From: Rhodanobacter sp. T12-5
GTDB taxonomy: Bacteria > Pseudomonadota > Gammaproteobacteria > Xanthomonadales > Rhodanobacteraceae
Length of the DNA stretch: 64,000 nt
Direction: 5' to 3'
Assembly: GCF_008329435.1 (NCBI RefSeq)
Contig: NZ_NPKN01000004.1
Location: forward strand, 1-64,000
Positions 27,076-38,478 of this stretch are shown here, in pieces. Every line of letters starts with the position of its first letter. Position 1 is the stretch's first letter. The notes under the pieces were generated by a model, which was given only the letters and a program-made list of their open reading frames with translations, searched no databases and was not told where the DNA came from. The translations under genes and the position numbers were made by a program.

Positions 27076-27609
27076 TCACGGCGAGGCAGCCTGCGAGACG
27101 AACCGCATCGGCAGTTCGCCGCTGAAGCCGCCGGGATGATCGGCAGGCACGGCGAAACGCCAGCCGCGCGCACTGCGCAAGGCATGCTCGTCGAGCACCG
27201 GATCGCCGCTGGATACGGCGAGGCGAGCGGCGCTGACCCGGCCGCTGCCGTCGACATCGACATGCAGCAGCACCTGGCCATCCAGATGGCCGCGCAAGGC
27301 CTCCCAGGGTTGCGAGGTATCGCTCGGCGCTGCCAGCGGCACCAATTCGGGTTTGGACGGGTAGGCGAGTGCGGCCGCTTGCACGGCATCGTCGGCGCGA
27401 TGGGGCAGCGTGCGGTGCGGCCGCACGACGCTGACCGGACCATGCCAACGCGTTCGGGCGGGCAGGGCGTGACGCGCCGGCTTCACCGTCGCCACGCGTG
27501 ACGTCGGTCCGTGCCAGCCCGCCGTCAACGTGCTCAGCCAGCCGGTACCGGCGATCCCGATCGCCAGCGCCAGTACGCTCAGGCCGGTGGTGGTGCGCAG
27601 ACGCAGCAT
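27076..27609 (-). CDS. TonB C-terminal domain protein (stand-alone energy-transducer-like)
   Basis: 177 aa. One N-terminal TM segment (about 8-28), a Pro/His/Arg-rich spacer, then a TonB-C fold from about 100 (GQVLLHVDVDGSGRVSAARL; SSGDPVLDEHALRSARGW). TonB proteins pass proton-motive energy from ExbBD to outer-membrane receptors. There are no exbB/exbD genes nearby, and the proline spacer is shorter than usual for crossing the periplasm, so it could be a paralogue with another partner. It lies 19 bp downstream of the thiolase on the same strand. Confidence 0.8.
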   Translation of the reverse strand: MLRLRTTTGLSVLALAIGIAGTGWLSTLTAGWHGPTSRVATVKPARHALPARTRWHGPVSVVRPHRTLPHRADDAVQAAALAYPSKPELVPLAAPSDTSQPWEALRGHLDGQVLLHVDVDGSGRVSAARLAVSSGDPVLDEHALRSARGWRFAVPADHPGGFSGELPMRFVSQAASP

Positions 27610-27628
27610 GCCGACGCCGGGCGCGCGC

Positions 27629-28915
27629 TCACGGCCGTTCGAGGATGGCGGTGACGCCCATGCCGCCGGCGGTGCAGATCGAGATCAGGCCGCGACCGGA
27701 GCCCTTTTGCTCCAGCATTTTCGCCAGCGTGGCGAGCAATCGCGCTCCGGTGGCGGCAAACGGGTGACCGACCGCCAGGCTGGAGCCATGCACGTTGAGC
27801 CGGGCCGGGTCGATCGCGCCCAGCGGCGCGTCCAGGCCGAGCCGGTTCTTGCAGTAGTCGGCCGATTCCCAGGCGCGCAGCGTGCACAGCACCTGTGCCG
27901 CAAACGCCTCGTGGATTTCGTAGTAATCGAAATCCTGCAGGCTCAGTCCGTTGCGCGCCAGCATCCGCGGCACGGCGATGGTCGGCGCCATCAGCAGACC
28001 TTCGCCGTGGACGAAGTCCACCGCGGCGACTTCGGCGTCGCGCAGGTACGCCTGGATCTTCAGGCCGCGCCCTGCGGCCCAGTCGTCGCTGGCCAGCAGT
28101 ACCGCGGCCGCGCCATCGGACAGGCCGGTGGAGTTGCCGGCGGTCAGCGTGCCGTGGCCGGAGGTCTTGTCGAAGGCCGGCTTCAGCGCGGCCAGTTTCT
28201 CCAGCGTCGAATCCGGGCGCAGGAAGCCGTCGCGCTTCACGCCGCGGAACGCCACCAGCAGATCCTCGAAGAAGCCGGCGTCATAAGCGGCGGCGAGCTT
28301 GCGGTGACTGTCCAGCGCCAGCTGGTCCTGTGCCTCGCGGCCGATCTTCCATTCCTTCGCCATCTGCTCGCAATGGTCGCCCATCGACTTGCCGGTGCGC
28401 GGCTCGGCCACGCCCGGAAACGACGGCTTCAGCTCGCCCAGGGAGAATCCGCGCAGCGCGACTTTAAGCTTGTCCAGCGGCGTCCTGGCCCGGTTCATCG
28501 CCAGCAGCCGCTTGCGCAGTCGCGTGCCGTAGACGATCGGCACGTCGCTGGTGGTGTCCGAGCCGGCCGCGATGCCGGCATCGATCTGGCCTACGGCAAT
28601 CTTGTTGGCGACGATGATCGCGTTGTCCAGCGAGGTACCGCAGGCACGCGCGGTAGTGATACCGGGTGTGGTCGGGGCCAGCCCCGAACTGAGCAGCGCC
28701 TCGCGCGCCAGGTTCCAGTCGGACGGGTGCTTGATCACCGCACCCAGCGCCACCTCACCCAGTTCCACGCCATGCAACCCGAACCGTTCGACCAGCGCGC
28801 CGAGCACTTTCACCGACATGCCGAAATTGCCGACGTCGGCATACGCGGTGTTGTTGCGGCAGAACGGAATGCGAACCCCGCCGATCACCCCAACGCGCCT
28901 TTGCACCTTTTCCAT
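27629..28915 (-). CDS. Acetyl-CoA C-acyltransferase (thiolase, FadI-like)
   Basis: 428-aa thiolase: cleaves 3-ketoacyl-CoA to acetyl-CoA or makes the reverse condensation. Active-site Cys in TTARACGTSLDNAI, the HEAFAAQ histidine box, the GHPFAATG loop and the second Cys in CTAGGMG. Length over 400 and the early RRVGVIGGVRIPFCR resemble FadI, the anaerobic/trifunctional-complex thiolase, but no FadJ partner is present here. ATG 28915; divergent from the unknown gene at 29031. Confidence 0.9.
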   Translation of the reverse strand: MEKVQRRVGVIGGVRIPFCRNNTAYADVGNFGMSVKVLGALVERFGLHGVELGEVALGAVIKHPSDWNLAREALLSSGLAPTTPGITTARACGTSLDNAIIVANKIAVGQIDAGIAAGSDTTSDVPIVYGTRLRKRLLAMNRARTPLDKLKVALRGFSLGELKPSFPGVAEPRTGKSMGDHCEQMAKEWKIGREAQDQLALDSHRKLAAAYDAGFFEDLLVAFRGVKRDGFLRPDSTLEKLAALKPAFDKTSGHGTLTAGNSTGLSDGAAAVLLASDDWAAGRGLKIQAYLRDAEVAAVDFVHGEGLLMAPTIAVPRMLARNGLSLQDFDYYEIHEAFAAQVLCTLRAWESADYCKNRLGLDAPLGAIDPARLNVHGSSLAVGHPFAATGARLLATLAKMLEQKGSGRGLISICTAGGMGVTAILERP

Positions 28916-28990
28916 GCTCAGAACAGTCCACGACCCAAGTCACTCAAGGCTAACCCGCCCTGCCGCGCGGCGAAAGCCCAAAACGCTGAA

Positions 28991-28999
28991 TGGTAGAAT
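28991..28999 (+). promoter_or_regulatory. Extended -10 promoter
   Basis: TGGTAGAAT (TGN plus TAGAAT), 32 bp upstream of the GTG start at 29031, with no good -35, as expected for an extended -10 promoter. Confidence 0.45.
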
Positions 29000-29030
29000 C
29001 GATGATCTTTGTCGTTGGGAAGTGCCGCCC

Positions 29031-30173
29031 GTGGAAGCGCAAACGCTGCTCGCCCTGCCTGTCGTGCTGGCGCTGGAACCGGTCGCTGGCGCACCGCCGC
29101 CACGGATGACGCTCACGCGCGAGGAAGCCGCCGAACTGGTCGAACGGGTAGCCGCGGATCTGCACACGCTGGTGCCGCAGGTCGACGGCGCGCGGCTGGC
29201 GCTGGCCGGCGCGCTGTTCGATCAGGTCGAACTGCTGCGGCCGGGTTTTCCGGTGTGGGCGACGCTGGACGAACTGGCCCGGCGCGTACCGCGTGGCCAG
29301 TTGGACAACGTGGTTGCCTTCGGCAGCCATGACGGCCACATGCCGGCGCCGGCACTGGAACCGTCCGCCATCTTCGCCGACGGCCCGATGCGTTTGCTGC
29401 CGCTGAGCCTGCTGGCGCCGGCGGCACTGGCCGAGGAGCTTTCCGGGCAACTGGAGATCCAGCTGGTCGGTCGCGGCGAAGCCGGCACGCTGACCGCGGA
29501 CTGGCTGATGCGCACGCTCGGCATCCAGCTGGAGCACGTGCGCTACCTCAGTCGCAACGACCTGATGGCCCTGACCTGCGTGCAGTACGAGCACGTCAAC
29601 CTTGCGCCGTTGTGGACCTTGCTGGAAGCGGCACTGCTGACCCCGACACGCAACGAATCGGGCATGACCGCGCGCGGCCTGCCGTTGCAGTACGCCGACG
29701 GCAAGGTGCTGGTGCAGTCGCCGAGCGAATGGCTGGCGACGCAGACCGGCGAGCCTGCGCAGCGCGAGCATGCCTTTGCCGGCATCGTGTTCGAACTGCG
29801 CCAGTACGCCGCGCTGCTCGACGCACATCAGCTGCCGCTGCTGCTGCAGCCGTCCGGTCGGCACACGGTTGCCGCCGGTACCGGCTATCTGCTGGAAACC
29901 CTGGCCGAGGCCGCGCCCGAACATGGCACAGCCACGCTGCTGGCGCATGAAGCTCCCGGTTTGGGCGTGATCGCGATCACCGTGGCCCAACGCGGGGAGC
30001 ACGGCATCGCGCGCATGCTGGCGCATGCCTATCCATTGCAGCCGCAGGCGCTGGGGCCGTTGTTGGCACTGCTGGCCGAGCGCTACGGCGTGGCCGGCGA
30101 ACTGCATGCGCTGGGACGGGTCGTGCTGGATGACAACGGCGAGCTCGGCGCACCGATCGCCCTGCTGCATTGA
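29031..30173 (+). CDS. Hypothetical protein
   Basis: 380 aa, family not recognised. Soluble, no signal peptide or TM span, rich in Leu and Ala, with possible two-part organisation: residues 1-185 (includes the acidic helix MTLTREEAAELVERVAADLH and FGSHDGHMPAPALEP) and 190-380 (EGYG-free, hydrophobic repeats such as LLLQPSGRHTV). The start is GTG at 29031 with GGGA 10 nt upstream and an extended -10 promoter; the open frame upstream is antisense to the thiolase. It ends 101 bp before the GGDEF/EAL gene. Confidence 0.7.
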   Translation: MEAQTLLALPVVLALEPVAGAPPPRMTLTREEAAELVERVAADLHTLVPQVDGARLALAGALFDQVELLRPGFPVWATLDELARRVPRGQLDNVVAFGSHDGHMPAPALEPSAIFADGPMRLLPLSLLAPAALAEELSGQLEIQLVGRGEAGTLTADWLMRTLGIQLEHVRYLSRNDLMALTCVQYEHVNLAPLWTLLEAALLTPTRNESGMTARGLPLQYADGKVLVQSPSEWLATQTGEPAQREHAFAGIVFELRQYAALLDAHQLPLLLQPSGRHTVAAGTGYLLETLAEAAPEHGTATLLAHEAPGLGVIAITVAQRGEHGIARMLAHAYPLQPQALGPLLALLAERYGVAGELHALGRVVLDDNGELGAPIALLH

Positions 30174-30274
30174 GGGGCTGATCCGTCCGTGCATTGACAC
30201 GGATCTGTGCAGCGGCCGAAACTCGGCGCATGCTGGGAGGGCGCCTAGGGGGGCGTCAAGCTGACGGAACGATC

Positions 30275-32746
30275 ATGCGCCCGCACAAGCCTGCCGAGTT
30301 GCCACCGTCATCCCTGCACCAGCCGGACTGGCCGGCACGGGTGGTGCAAGGTGCGCCGGTGCTGCTGGCCTATCTCGACAACGAGCAGCGCTTCCGCTAC
30401 GCCAACCCGACGCATCGCGCGTGGCTTGGCGTCGAGCCGCAGGCGTTGCTGGGCAAGCGCCTGATCGAAGCGGTCGGTCACCGCAACTACGAGCGCGCAC
30501 GCCCGTCGCTGGAAAGAGCCTACGCCGGGTTTGCGTCCAGCTTCGAAGGCGAGCTGTACAACGGCGACGAGCGGCGTTACGCACACGGCAATTTCCAGCC
30601 CGACCTGGACGCCGATGGGCACGTGCGTGGCGTATTCACCGCGCTGATCGACATCACCGAGCGGCGCACCCTGGAACTGCAGCTGCACGAGAGCGAACAG
30701 CGCTTCTTCGGCGCGTTCCAGCATGCCGCCATCGGCATGGCGCTGATCCACCCCGATGGCCGCTTCCTGCGCGTCAACGCGGCGGTTTGCCGGATGCTCG
30801 GCTATCGCGAGAGCGAGTTGCTGGAGCTGGACATCACCGCGCTCACCCACCCCGACGATCTGGCCATCGACATGGAGCTGATGGCGCAGATACTCAGCGG
30901 CAAGCGCGACTCCTATCAGCTGGAGAAGCGCAATTTCCACAAGGACGGCCACGCCGTGCACCTGCAGCTGAGCGTGTCGGTGGTGCGTGACGAGAACGGC
31001 GCGCCGCGCTATTTCGTGTCGCAGGCGCAGGACATCAGCGAGCGCAAGGCGTTCGAGGACGCACTGCATCGCGAGCGCGAGCTGGCCGAGGTGACGCTGC
31101 GCTCGATCGGCGACGCGGTGATCACCACCGATCCGCAACTGCGCATCACCTCGCTCAATCCGATCGCCGAGGCGATGACCGGCTGGACCGGCGGCGAAGC
31201 GCAGGGCCACGCGATCGAGGAAATTTTCCAGCTCTTCGATGCGCAGAACGGCAACCCCGTCGCCAATCCGCTGCGCGCGGCGATCGAACACAACACCATC
31301 GTCGATCTGGCCGGCAAGACCTTGTTGCGGCACCGCCACGGCTTCGACACGCCGGTGGAGGATTCATCCGCGCCGATCCACGACCACGCCGACAATGTCA
31401 TCGGTGGCGTCCTGGTGTTCCACGACGTCAGCGAAACCCGTGCGCTGGCGCTGAAAATGATCCACCTGACCCAGCACGACACGCTTACCGGGCTACCCAA
31501 CCGCAGCCAGTTGCAAGGGCACATCGAGCAGGCACTGGCGACCGCCACGCGGCGCCAGCAGCGTGCCGCCGTGCTCTACATCGACATCGACAACTTCAAG
31601 CAGGTCAACGAGCTGTATGGCCATGCCGCGGGTGACCGGGTGCTGTGTGCGTTCACCACGCAGATCCGCAATTGCCTCCCCCCCGACGAGTTGCTCAGCC
31701 GGCACGGCGGTGATGAATTCGTGGTGGTACTGACGCACACGGAAAGCGTCGGGGAAATCGCCAGCATGTGCCAGAAACTGGTGATCCACTGCGAGCAGAC
31801 CAGTTTGCCCGAACTGCCGGAGCTGAGTCTGCGGGTGAGCATCGGCGTCAGCATTTTCCCCGACGACGCGGTCGAGCCGGAAAGCCTGCTGCAACACGCG
31901 GAAACCGCCACCTACGCTGCCAAGGCGCAGGGTCAGCATGGCTACCGCTTCTTCACCGCCTCGATGAACGAACGCGCGATCGCGCGGCGGCGGATCGAGG
32001 TGGCGCTGCGGCAGGCGTTGCCCCGGCACGAACTGAGCCTGCACTATCAGCCGAAGGTGGATGCACAAAGCCTGCGCATCGTCGGTGCCGAAGCGTTGCT
32101 GCGCTGGTTCGTCAACGGTCGCCAGCTGCACGTCCCGGATCAATTCATACCCGTCGCCGAGGACAGGGGCCTGATCCTTCCGATCGGGGCGTGGGTACTG
32201 CGGCAGGCCTGCAGGCAGGGCCGCCTGTGGCAGCAGCAGGGTCGACCCATGCCGATCTCGGTGAATGTCTCGCCGCTGCAGTTCCAGCACGCGGATTTCT
32301 ACACCTGGCTCGATGACGTGTTGAACGAGAGCCAGCTCGATCCCGGCCTGCTGGAGCTGGAATTGACCGAGCGCATGGTGATGTCCGGCGGCGACGCCAC
32401 CACCAGCCTGCTGCGGCGGATCAAGCAACGCGGCGTACGCCTGTCGCTGGACGATTTCGGCACCGGCTACTGCAGCCTGTCCTACCTGAAACACTTCCCC
32501 ATCGATGCGTTGAAGATCGACCGCACCTTCGTGCGCGACGTCATCAACGATGCCGACACCGCCACCATCACCAGCGCGATCATCGCGATGGCTCGCAGCC
32601 TCAACAAGGAAGTCGTCGCCGAAGGCGTCGAGACCATCGAACAGAGCGATTTCCTGCGCGCCGCCGGTTGCTCGCAATTGCAGGGTTTCCTGTACGGCGC
32701 AGCCATGCCGGCGGCAGAGGTCGAGCTGCTGGCCGCGTCGGCCTGA
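30275..32746 (+). CDS. PAS-PAS-PAS-GGDEF-EAL cyclic di-GMP signalling protein
   Basis: 823 aa, no TM span. Three PAS/PAC units (about residues 15-130, 135-260, 265-400; ends marked by DITERRTLELQL and DISERKAFEDAL), then a diguanylate cyclase domain with intact RHGGDEFVVVL, then an EAL phosphodiesterase domain with AEALLRW, ELELTERMV, DDFGTGYCSLSYL, KIDRTF and EGVET all present. The inhibitory I-site RxxD is not conserved (PPDE at that place). Both catalytic domains look intact, so it may be bifunctional or regulated by the PAS signals. ATG 30275 is used; the frame opens at 30194. Confidence 0.93.
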   Translation: MRPHKPAELPPSSLHQPDWPARVVQGAPVLLAYLDNEQRFRYANPTHRAWLGVEPQALLGKRLIEAVGHRNYERARPSLERAYAGFASSFEGELYNGDERRYAHGNFQPDLDADGHVRGVFTALIDITERRTLELQLHESEQRFFGAFQHAAIGMALIHPDGRFLRVNAAVCRMLGYRESELLELDITALTHPDDLAIDMELMAQILSGKRDSYQLEKRNFHKDGHAVHLQLSVSVVRDENGAPRYFVSQAQDISERKAFEDALHRERELAEVTLRSIGDAVITTDPQLRITSLNPIAEAMTGWTGGEAQGHAIEEIFQLFDAQNGNPVANPLRAAIEHNTIVDLAGKTLLRHRHGFDTPVEDSSAPIHDHADNVIGGVLVFHDVSETRALALKMIHLTQHDTLTGLPNRSQLQGHIEQALATATRRQQRAAVLYIDIDNFKQVNELYGHAAGDRVLCAFTTQIRNCLPPDELLSRHGGDEFVVVLTHTESVGEIASMCQKLVIHCEQTSLPELPELSLRVSIGVSIFPDDAVEPESLLQHAETATYAAKAQGQHGYRFFTASMNERAIARRRIEVALRQALPRHELSLHYQPKVDAQSLRIVGAEALLRWFVNGRQLHVPDQFIPVAEDRGLILPIGAWVLRQACRQGRLWQQQGRPMPISVNVSPLQFQHADFYTWLDDVLNESQLDPGLLELELTERMVMSGGDATTSLLRRIKQRGVRLSLDDFGTGYCSLSYLKHFPIDALKIDRTFVRDVINDADTATITSAIIAMARSLNKEVVAEGVETIEQSDFLRAAGCSQLQGFLYGAAMPAAEVELLAASA

Positions 32747-32750
32747 TGCG

Positions 32751-33221
32751 TCAGTCGACCGCGCTGGCCGGCGCCTCGCTTTCATACATCCAGTAGTGGC
32801 AACGCTGCATGCCGAGATCGGCGTATGTCGACTGCGCACGCCGGTTTTCCGTTTCCACGTAGAGCCGGATGCCCACCGCGCCCGCGGCCGCCGCGCGACG
32901 ACCGACTTCGCCGTGCAGCGCGCGGAACACACCGGCACGCCGCGCGGCGGGATCCACATAGACGCTCTGGATCCACCAGAAATCGCCGGCGCGCCAGTCG
33001 CTCCATTCGTAGGTGACCAGCAGGCTGCCTAGCGGCACGCCGGCGCGCTCGGCCATCAGGTAGAAGCCGCGCCGCGGCTGTTCGAACACGCCGGCAATGC
33101 CACGCTCCAGCACCGCCGGATCGAGCCGCTTGCGCTCGGTTTCCCACGCCATCGCCACGTTCCAGGCGAGCAGGTCGGGCAGGTCGGCGATGACGGCCGG
33201 GCGTATCAGCAATGGGGACAC
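32751..33221 (-). CDS. GNAT family N-acetyltransferase
   Basis: 156 aa. GNAT fold with the acetyl-CoA segment WWIQSVYVDPAARRAGVFRAL (the Q/RxxGxG/A loop reads RRAGVF) and the C-terminal VETENRRAQSTYADLGM, typical of acetyltransferases acting on small amines or protein N-termini; the substrate is unknown. The start is GTG at 33221 with a strong GGAGGAG 6 nt upstream; the long in-frame extension to 33485 is not used. It converges on the GGDEF-EAL gene, 4 bp apart. Confidence 0.85.
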   Translation of the reverse strand: MSPLLIRPAVIADLPDLLAWNVAMAWETERKRLDPAVLERGIAGVFEQPRRGFYLMAERAGVPLGSLLVTYEWSDWRAGDFWWIQSVYVDPAARRAGVFRALHGEVGRRAAAAGAVGIRLYVETENRRAQSTYADLGMQRCHYWMYESEAPASAVD

Positions 33222-33490
33222 GGTGCGCTCCTCCGATGGGCAGGTGCGCATCGTAACCCGTGTACATCGCGTGGGCCGATCACTGCCGTGTTCGTTCGCG
33301 CGCAAGATAATGCGCTGTTCACCTCGGCCTCGCGGCATGCTCTTATGCATCGACTTAACCTGGATGCGCGCAATCTGAAAAGCGACAACCCGATGCCTGC
33401 AACGCCGATGCCACTGCTGCATCGGTGGATCACCGCTCTCATGCGTGATGCCCGCCGACATCTGCCAACCCCAAGGAGAAAACAAGCGCT

Positions 33491-34897
33491 ATGCCGATAT
33501 CCCGCTCGGATGCCCTGGTCTTTTTCGGCGCCACTGGCGACCTGGCCTACAAGAAAATCTTCCCCGCGTTGCAGGCGATGATCCTGCGTGACGGACTGGA
33601 CCTGCCGATCATCGGCGTGGCGCATTCGGGCTGGACGGTGGAGCAGTTGCGCCAGCGCGCGCACGACAGCCTGGCGCAGGCGGCGAAGGAGCACGGCGCA
33701 GATGTCGACGAGGCCGCCTTTGCCCAACTCTCTGCACGCCTGCAGTACGTCGATGGCGATTACAACGACCCGACCACGTTCCAGAAGCTGAAACAGGCGC
33801 TCGGCAAGGCCGCCCGCCCGCTGCACTACCTAGCGATACCGCCGAACCTGTTCGGCGTGGTGGCCACCGGCCTGAAACAGGCCGGCTGTGCCGCCGACGC
33901 GCGCATCGTGGTGGAGAAACCGTTCGGTCGCGACCTGGCATCGGCGCAGCAACTCAACCACACGTTGCACCAGGTATTTCCCGAATCGGCGATCTTTCGC
34001 ATCGACCACTACCTGGGCAAGGAGCCGGTGCAGAACCTGTTGTATTTCCGCTTCGCCAACACGGTGCTGGAGCCGGTCTGGAACAACCGCTACGTCGACA
34101 GCGTGCAGATCACGATGGCCGAGGCTTTCGGCGTGGAGGGCCGCGGTTCGTTCTACGAAGGCGTGGGTGCGATCCGCGACGTGCTGCAGAACCATCTGCT
34201 GCAGGTGACCTCGCTGCTCGCTATGGATGCGCCGATCGGCAACGACCCGCAAGCGCTGCGCGCGGAAAAGCTGCGGCTGTTCCGCGCGATGCGCCCGCTG
34301 GATCCGGCCGAGGTGGTGCGCGGCCAGTTCAAGGGCTACCGCGACGTCAAGGGTGTGGCCGCCGACTCGAACGTGGAGACCTTCGTGGCCCTGCGCCTGC
34401 ACATCGATACCTGGCGCTGGGCCGGCGTGCCGTTCTACATCCGCGCCGGCAAGAACCTTCCGATCACCACCACCCAGGTGATGGTGGACATGAAGACGCC
34501 GCCGCTGTCGATCTTCGACGAGATCACCCCGTCGCGGTCGAATTACTTCCGTTTCCGGCTCAGTCCCGAGGTGGTGATCGCCGAGGGTGCGCGGGTCAAG
34601 AAGCCGGGCGAGGCGATGCACGGCGAGCCGGTCGAACTGGTCGCGCGGCATGCGTCGGAGCCGGAGAAGTCACCGTACGAGCGACTGCTGGGCGATGCGA
34701 TCCAGGGCGACAACGCGCTGTTCACCAGCGACGAATGCGTGGAGGCGGCGTGGGCGGTGGTCGACCGGGTATTGACCCATGAACACGCGGTGAGCATCTA
34801 CGAGCCGGGCAGCTGGGGTCCGGCGGCGGCAGCCGACGTGGTCCGCAGCGCCGAAGGTTGGCACGATCCGAAGGCCGAGGCGAGCACGCCATGTTGA
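33491..34897 (+). CDS. zwf: Glucose-6-phosphate 1-dehydrogenase
   Basis: Oxidises glucose-6-phosphate to 6-phosphogluconolactone with NADP(+) or NAD(+), the entry into the oxidative pentose phosphate and Entner-Doudoroff routes. 468 aa: cofactor motif [27 protein letters not shown], the active-site signature [13 protein letters not shown] near residue 170, and a standard C-terminal domain. A strong AAGGAG precedes the ATG. It is the first gene of a sugar-phosphate run; the next gene overlaps by 7 bp. pgl, edd and eda, the common neighbours, are absent. Confidence 0.96.
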   Translation: MPISRSDALVFFGATGDLAYKKIFPALQAMILRDGLDLPIIGVAHSGWTVEQLRQRAHDSLAQAAKEHGADVDEAAFAQLSARLQYVDGDYNDPTTFQKLKQALGKAARPLHYLAIPPNLFGVVATGLKQAGCAADARIVVEKPFGRDLASAQQLNHTLHQVFPESAIFRIDHYLGKEPVQNLLYFRFANTVLEPVWNNRYVDSVQITMAEAFGVEGRGSFYEGVGAIRDVLQNHLLQVTSLLAMDAPIGNDPQALRAEKLRLFRAMRPLDPAEVVRGQFKGYRDVKGVAADSNVETFVALRLHIDTWRWAGVPFYIRAGKNLPITTTQVMVDMKTPPLSIFDEITPSRSNYFRFRLSPEVVIAEGARVKKPGEAMHGEPVELVARHASEPEKSPYERLLGDAIQGDNALFTSDECVEAAWAVVDRVLTHEHAVSIYEPGSWGPAAAADVVRSAEGWHDPKAEASTPC

Positions 34898-35607
34898 GCA
34901 CCCCGACATCCGCTACGGCGTCGATCGTCTTCCTGCTCGATGTCGACAACACCCTGCTCGACAACGACCGTTTCACCGCCGATCTGGGCGACACCCTGGA
35001 GCAGGCGTTCGGCGCTGCCGAGCGCGAACGCTACTGGACGATCTATGCCCGGCTGCGCGACGAACTCGGCTATGCCGACTACCTCGGCACGCTGCAGCAA
35101 TTCCGCAAGGGCCTGGACAACGACCCGTCGCTGCTGCAGATGTCGAAGTACCTGCTGGAGTATCCGTTTGCCGACCGGCTGTACCCGCAGGCACTGGACA
35201 CCATTGCGCACCTGCGCTCACTGGGGCCGACGGCGATCCTGTCCGACGGCGACGTGGTGTTCCAGCCGCGCAAGATCCAGCACGCCGGGCTGTGGGATGC
35301 GCTGCGCGGAGAGGTGCTGATCTACCTGCACAAGCAGCAGATGCTGGTGGCGATGCAACAGCGCTATCCAGCCGCGCATTACGTGATGGTCGACGACAAG
35401 CCGCATCTTCTCGCCGAGATGAAACAGCGCCTCGGCCACAAGCTGAGCACGGTGTTCGTGCGCCAGGGACATTACGCCGCGGCGGCCGCGGGCGAGACGA
35501 TCGATCCGGCGCCGGACATCACGACCGCGTGCATCGGCGATCTGCGCGAGCGTAAGCTTGCCGATTTCGTCCGGGCGGCACCCACCATCAACCTTCCGGC
35601 AGATTGA
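34891..35607 (+). CDS. HAD-superfamily hydrolase
   Basis: 238 aa. HAD motif [14 protein letters not shown] with the nucleophile Asp, motif II Ser/Thr in TAILSDGD, a lysine in KIQHAG and motif [15 protein letters not shown]. The helical cap between motif I and II places it in the general phosphatase group. The ATG at 34891 overlaps the zwf stop. It occupies the place where a 6-phosphogluconolactonase would be expected, but it shows no resemblance to Pgl. A sugar-phosphatase role is possible, not shown. Confidence 0.85.
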   Translation: MLSTPTSATASIVFLLDVDNTLLDNDRFTADLGDTLEQAFGAAERERYWTIYARLRDELGYADYLGTLQQFRKGLDNDPSLLQMSKYLLEYPFADRLYPQALDTIAHLRSLGPTAILSDGDVVFQPRKIQHAGLWDALRGEVLIYLHKQQMLVAMQQRYPAAHYVMVDDKPHLLAEMKQRLGHKLSTVFVRQGHYAAAAAGETIDPAPDITTACIGDLRERKLADFVRAAPTINLPAD

Positions 35608-35626
35608 AGCCACCATGGAGCCACGC

Positions 35627-36726
35627 ATGAAAGCAACCCGCCAACTGCATCAACTCGGCCAGAGCCTGTGGCTGGACAACATCACCCGCACGCTGCTCGA
35701 CGACGGCACGCTGGCGCGCTACATCGCCGAGGATTCGATCACCGGACTGACCTCGAACCCGAGCATCTTCGATGCCGCGATCGGCGATGGCGACGCCTAC
35801 GACGCCGGCGTGCACGCCAAGACGCTGGCCGGGTTGTCCGGCGAGGGGCTTTTCATCGAGCTGGCGCTGGAAGACCTGCGTCGCGCCGCCGACCTGTTCA
35901 AACCGGTATTCGATGCCACCGGCCAGGTCGACGGCTGGGTCTCGATGGAAGTGTCGCCGCTGCTCGCCGCCGACACCGCCGGCTCGATCGCGGCGGCCCG
36001 CCACATCCATCACAAGGCACAGCGCGACAACCTGTTCGTGAAGATTCCCGGCACCCCCGAAGGCGTGCCGGCGATCGAGGAGGCGATCTTTCTCGGCATC
36101 CCGATCAACGTCACCCTGCTGTTCTCCTGTGCCCATTACCAGGCCGTCGCCGAAGCGTACATGCGCGGCATCGAGCGCCGCCTTGCTGCCGGGCTGGATC
36201 CGAACGTCGGCTCGGTCGCCTCGCTGTTCATCAGCCGCTGGGACGTGGCAGCCAACAAGCAGCTGCCGGACGAGTTGCACAACAAGCTGGGCATTGCGGT
36301 GGGCCAGCAGACCTATCGCGCCTATCGCGAGCTACTGGCATCGCCACGCTGGCAGAAGCTGGCTGGCGCCGGCGCGCTGCCCCAGCGCCTGCTGTGGGCC
36401 AGCACCGGCACCAAGGACCCGAACGCGCCTGACACGCTGTATATCAGCGCGCTCGCTGCACCGGACACCATCGACACGATGCCGGAGAAGACCCTGCACG
36501 CCTTCGCCGATCACGGCCAGCTGCACGGCGTGATGGCGACCGACGGCGGTGACGCCGACGCCACGCTGGCGCAGATACGCAAGGCCGGGGTCGACATCGA
36601 CGCGTTGGCGTCGAAGCTGCAGCAGGACGGTGCCGAGGCGTTCGTCAAATCCTGGAACCAGCTGCTGCAGCGCATCGCCGACAAGGCCGCCGCGCTGGCC
36701 GACAAGTCGAAAGGACCCGCGCTGCC

Positions 36727-36730
<4 letters not shown>
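35627..36730 (+). CDS. tal: Transaldolase
   Basis: Moves a dihydroxyacetone unit between sedoheptulose-7-P and glyceraldehyde-3-P in the non-oxidative pentose phosphate pathway. 367 aa, the longer Tal type also found in actinobacteria, cyanobacteria and xanthomonads. Motifs: [15 protein letters not shown] at the N-terminus and the Schiff-base lysine in [11 protein letters not shown]. The ATG at 35627 has GGAG 6 nt before it; another ATG lies at 35615. The stop overlaps the pgi ATG (ATGA). Confidence 0.95.
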
Positions 36731-38364
<1,634 letters not shown>

Positions 38365-38370
38365 ACCCCG

Positions 38371-38438
38371 TTGTGGGAGCGGCTTCAGCCGCGATGCCCT
38401 CCTCGACCAAGGCATCGCGGCTGAAGCCGCTCCCACAA
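38371..38438. repeat. Palindromic intergenic repeat, family A (copy 2)
   Basis: TTGTGGGAGCGGCTTCAGCC and the exact inverse GGCTGAAGCCGCTCCCACAA flank a GCGATGCC...GGCATCGC core. It begins 6 bp after the pgi stop. The longest, most regular copy in the window. Confidence 0.92.
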
Positions 38439-38478
38439 GGTCGGTGACTCGCCACAACATGAAAGGTCAACAGGAAAA

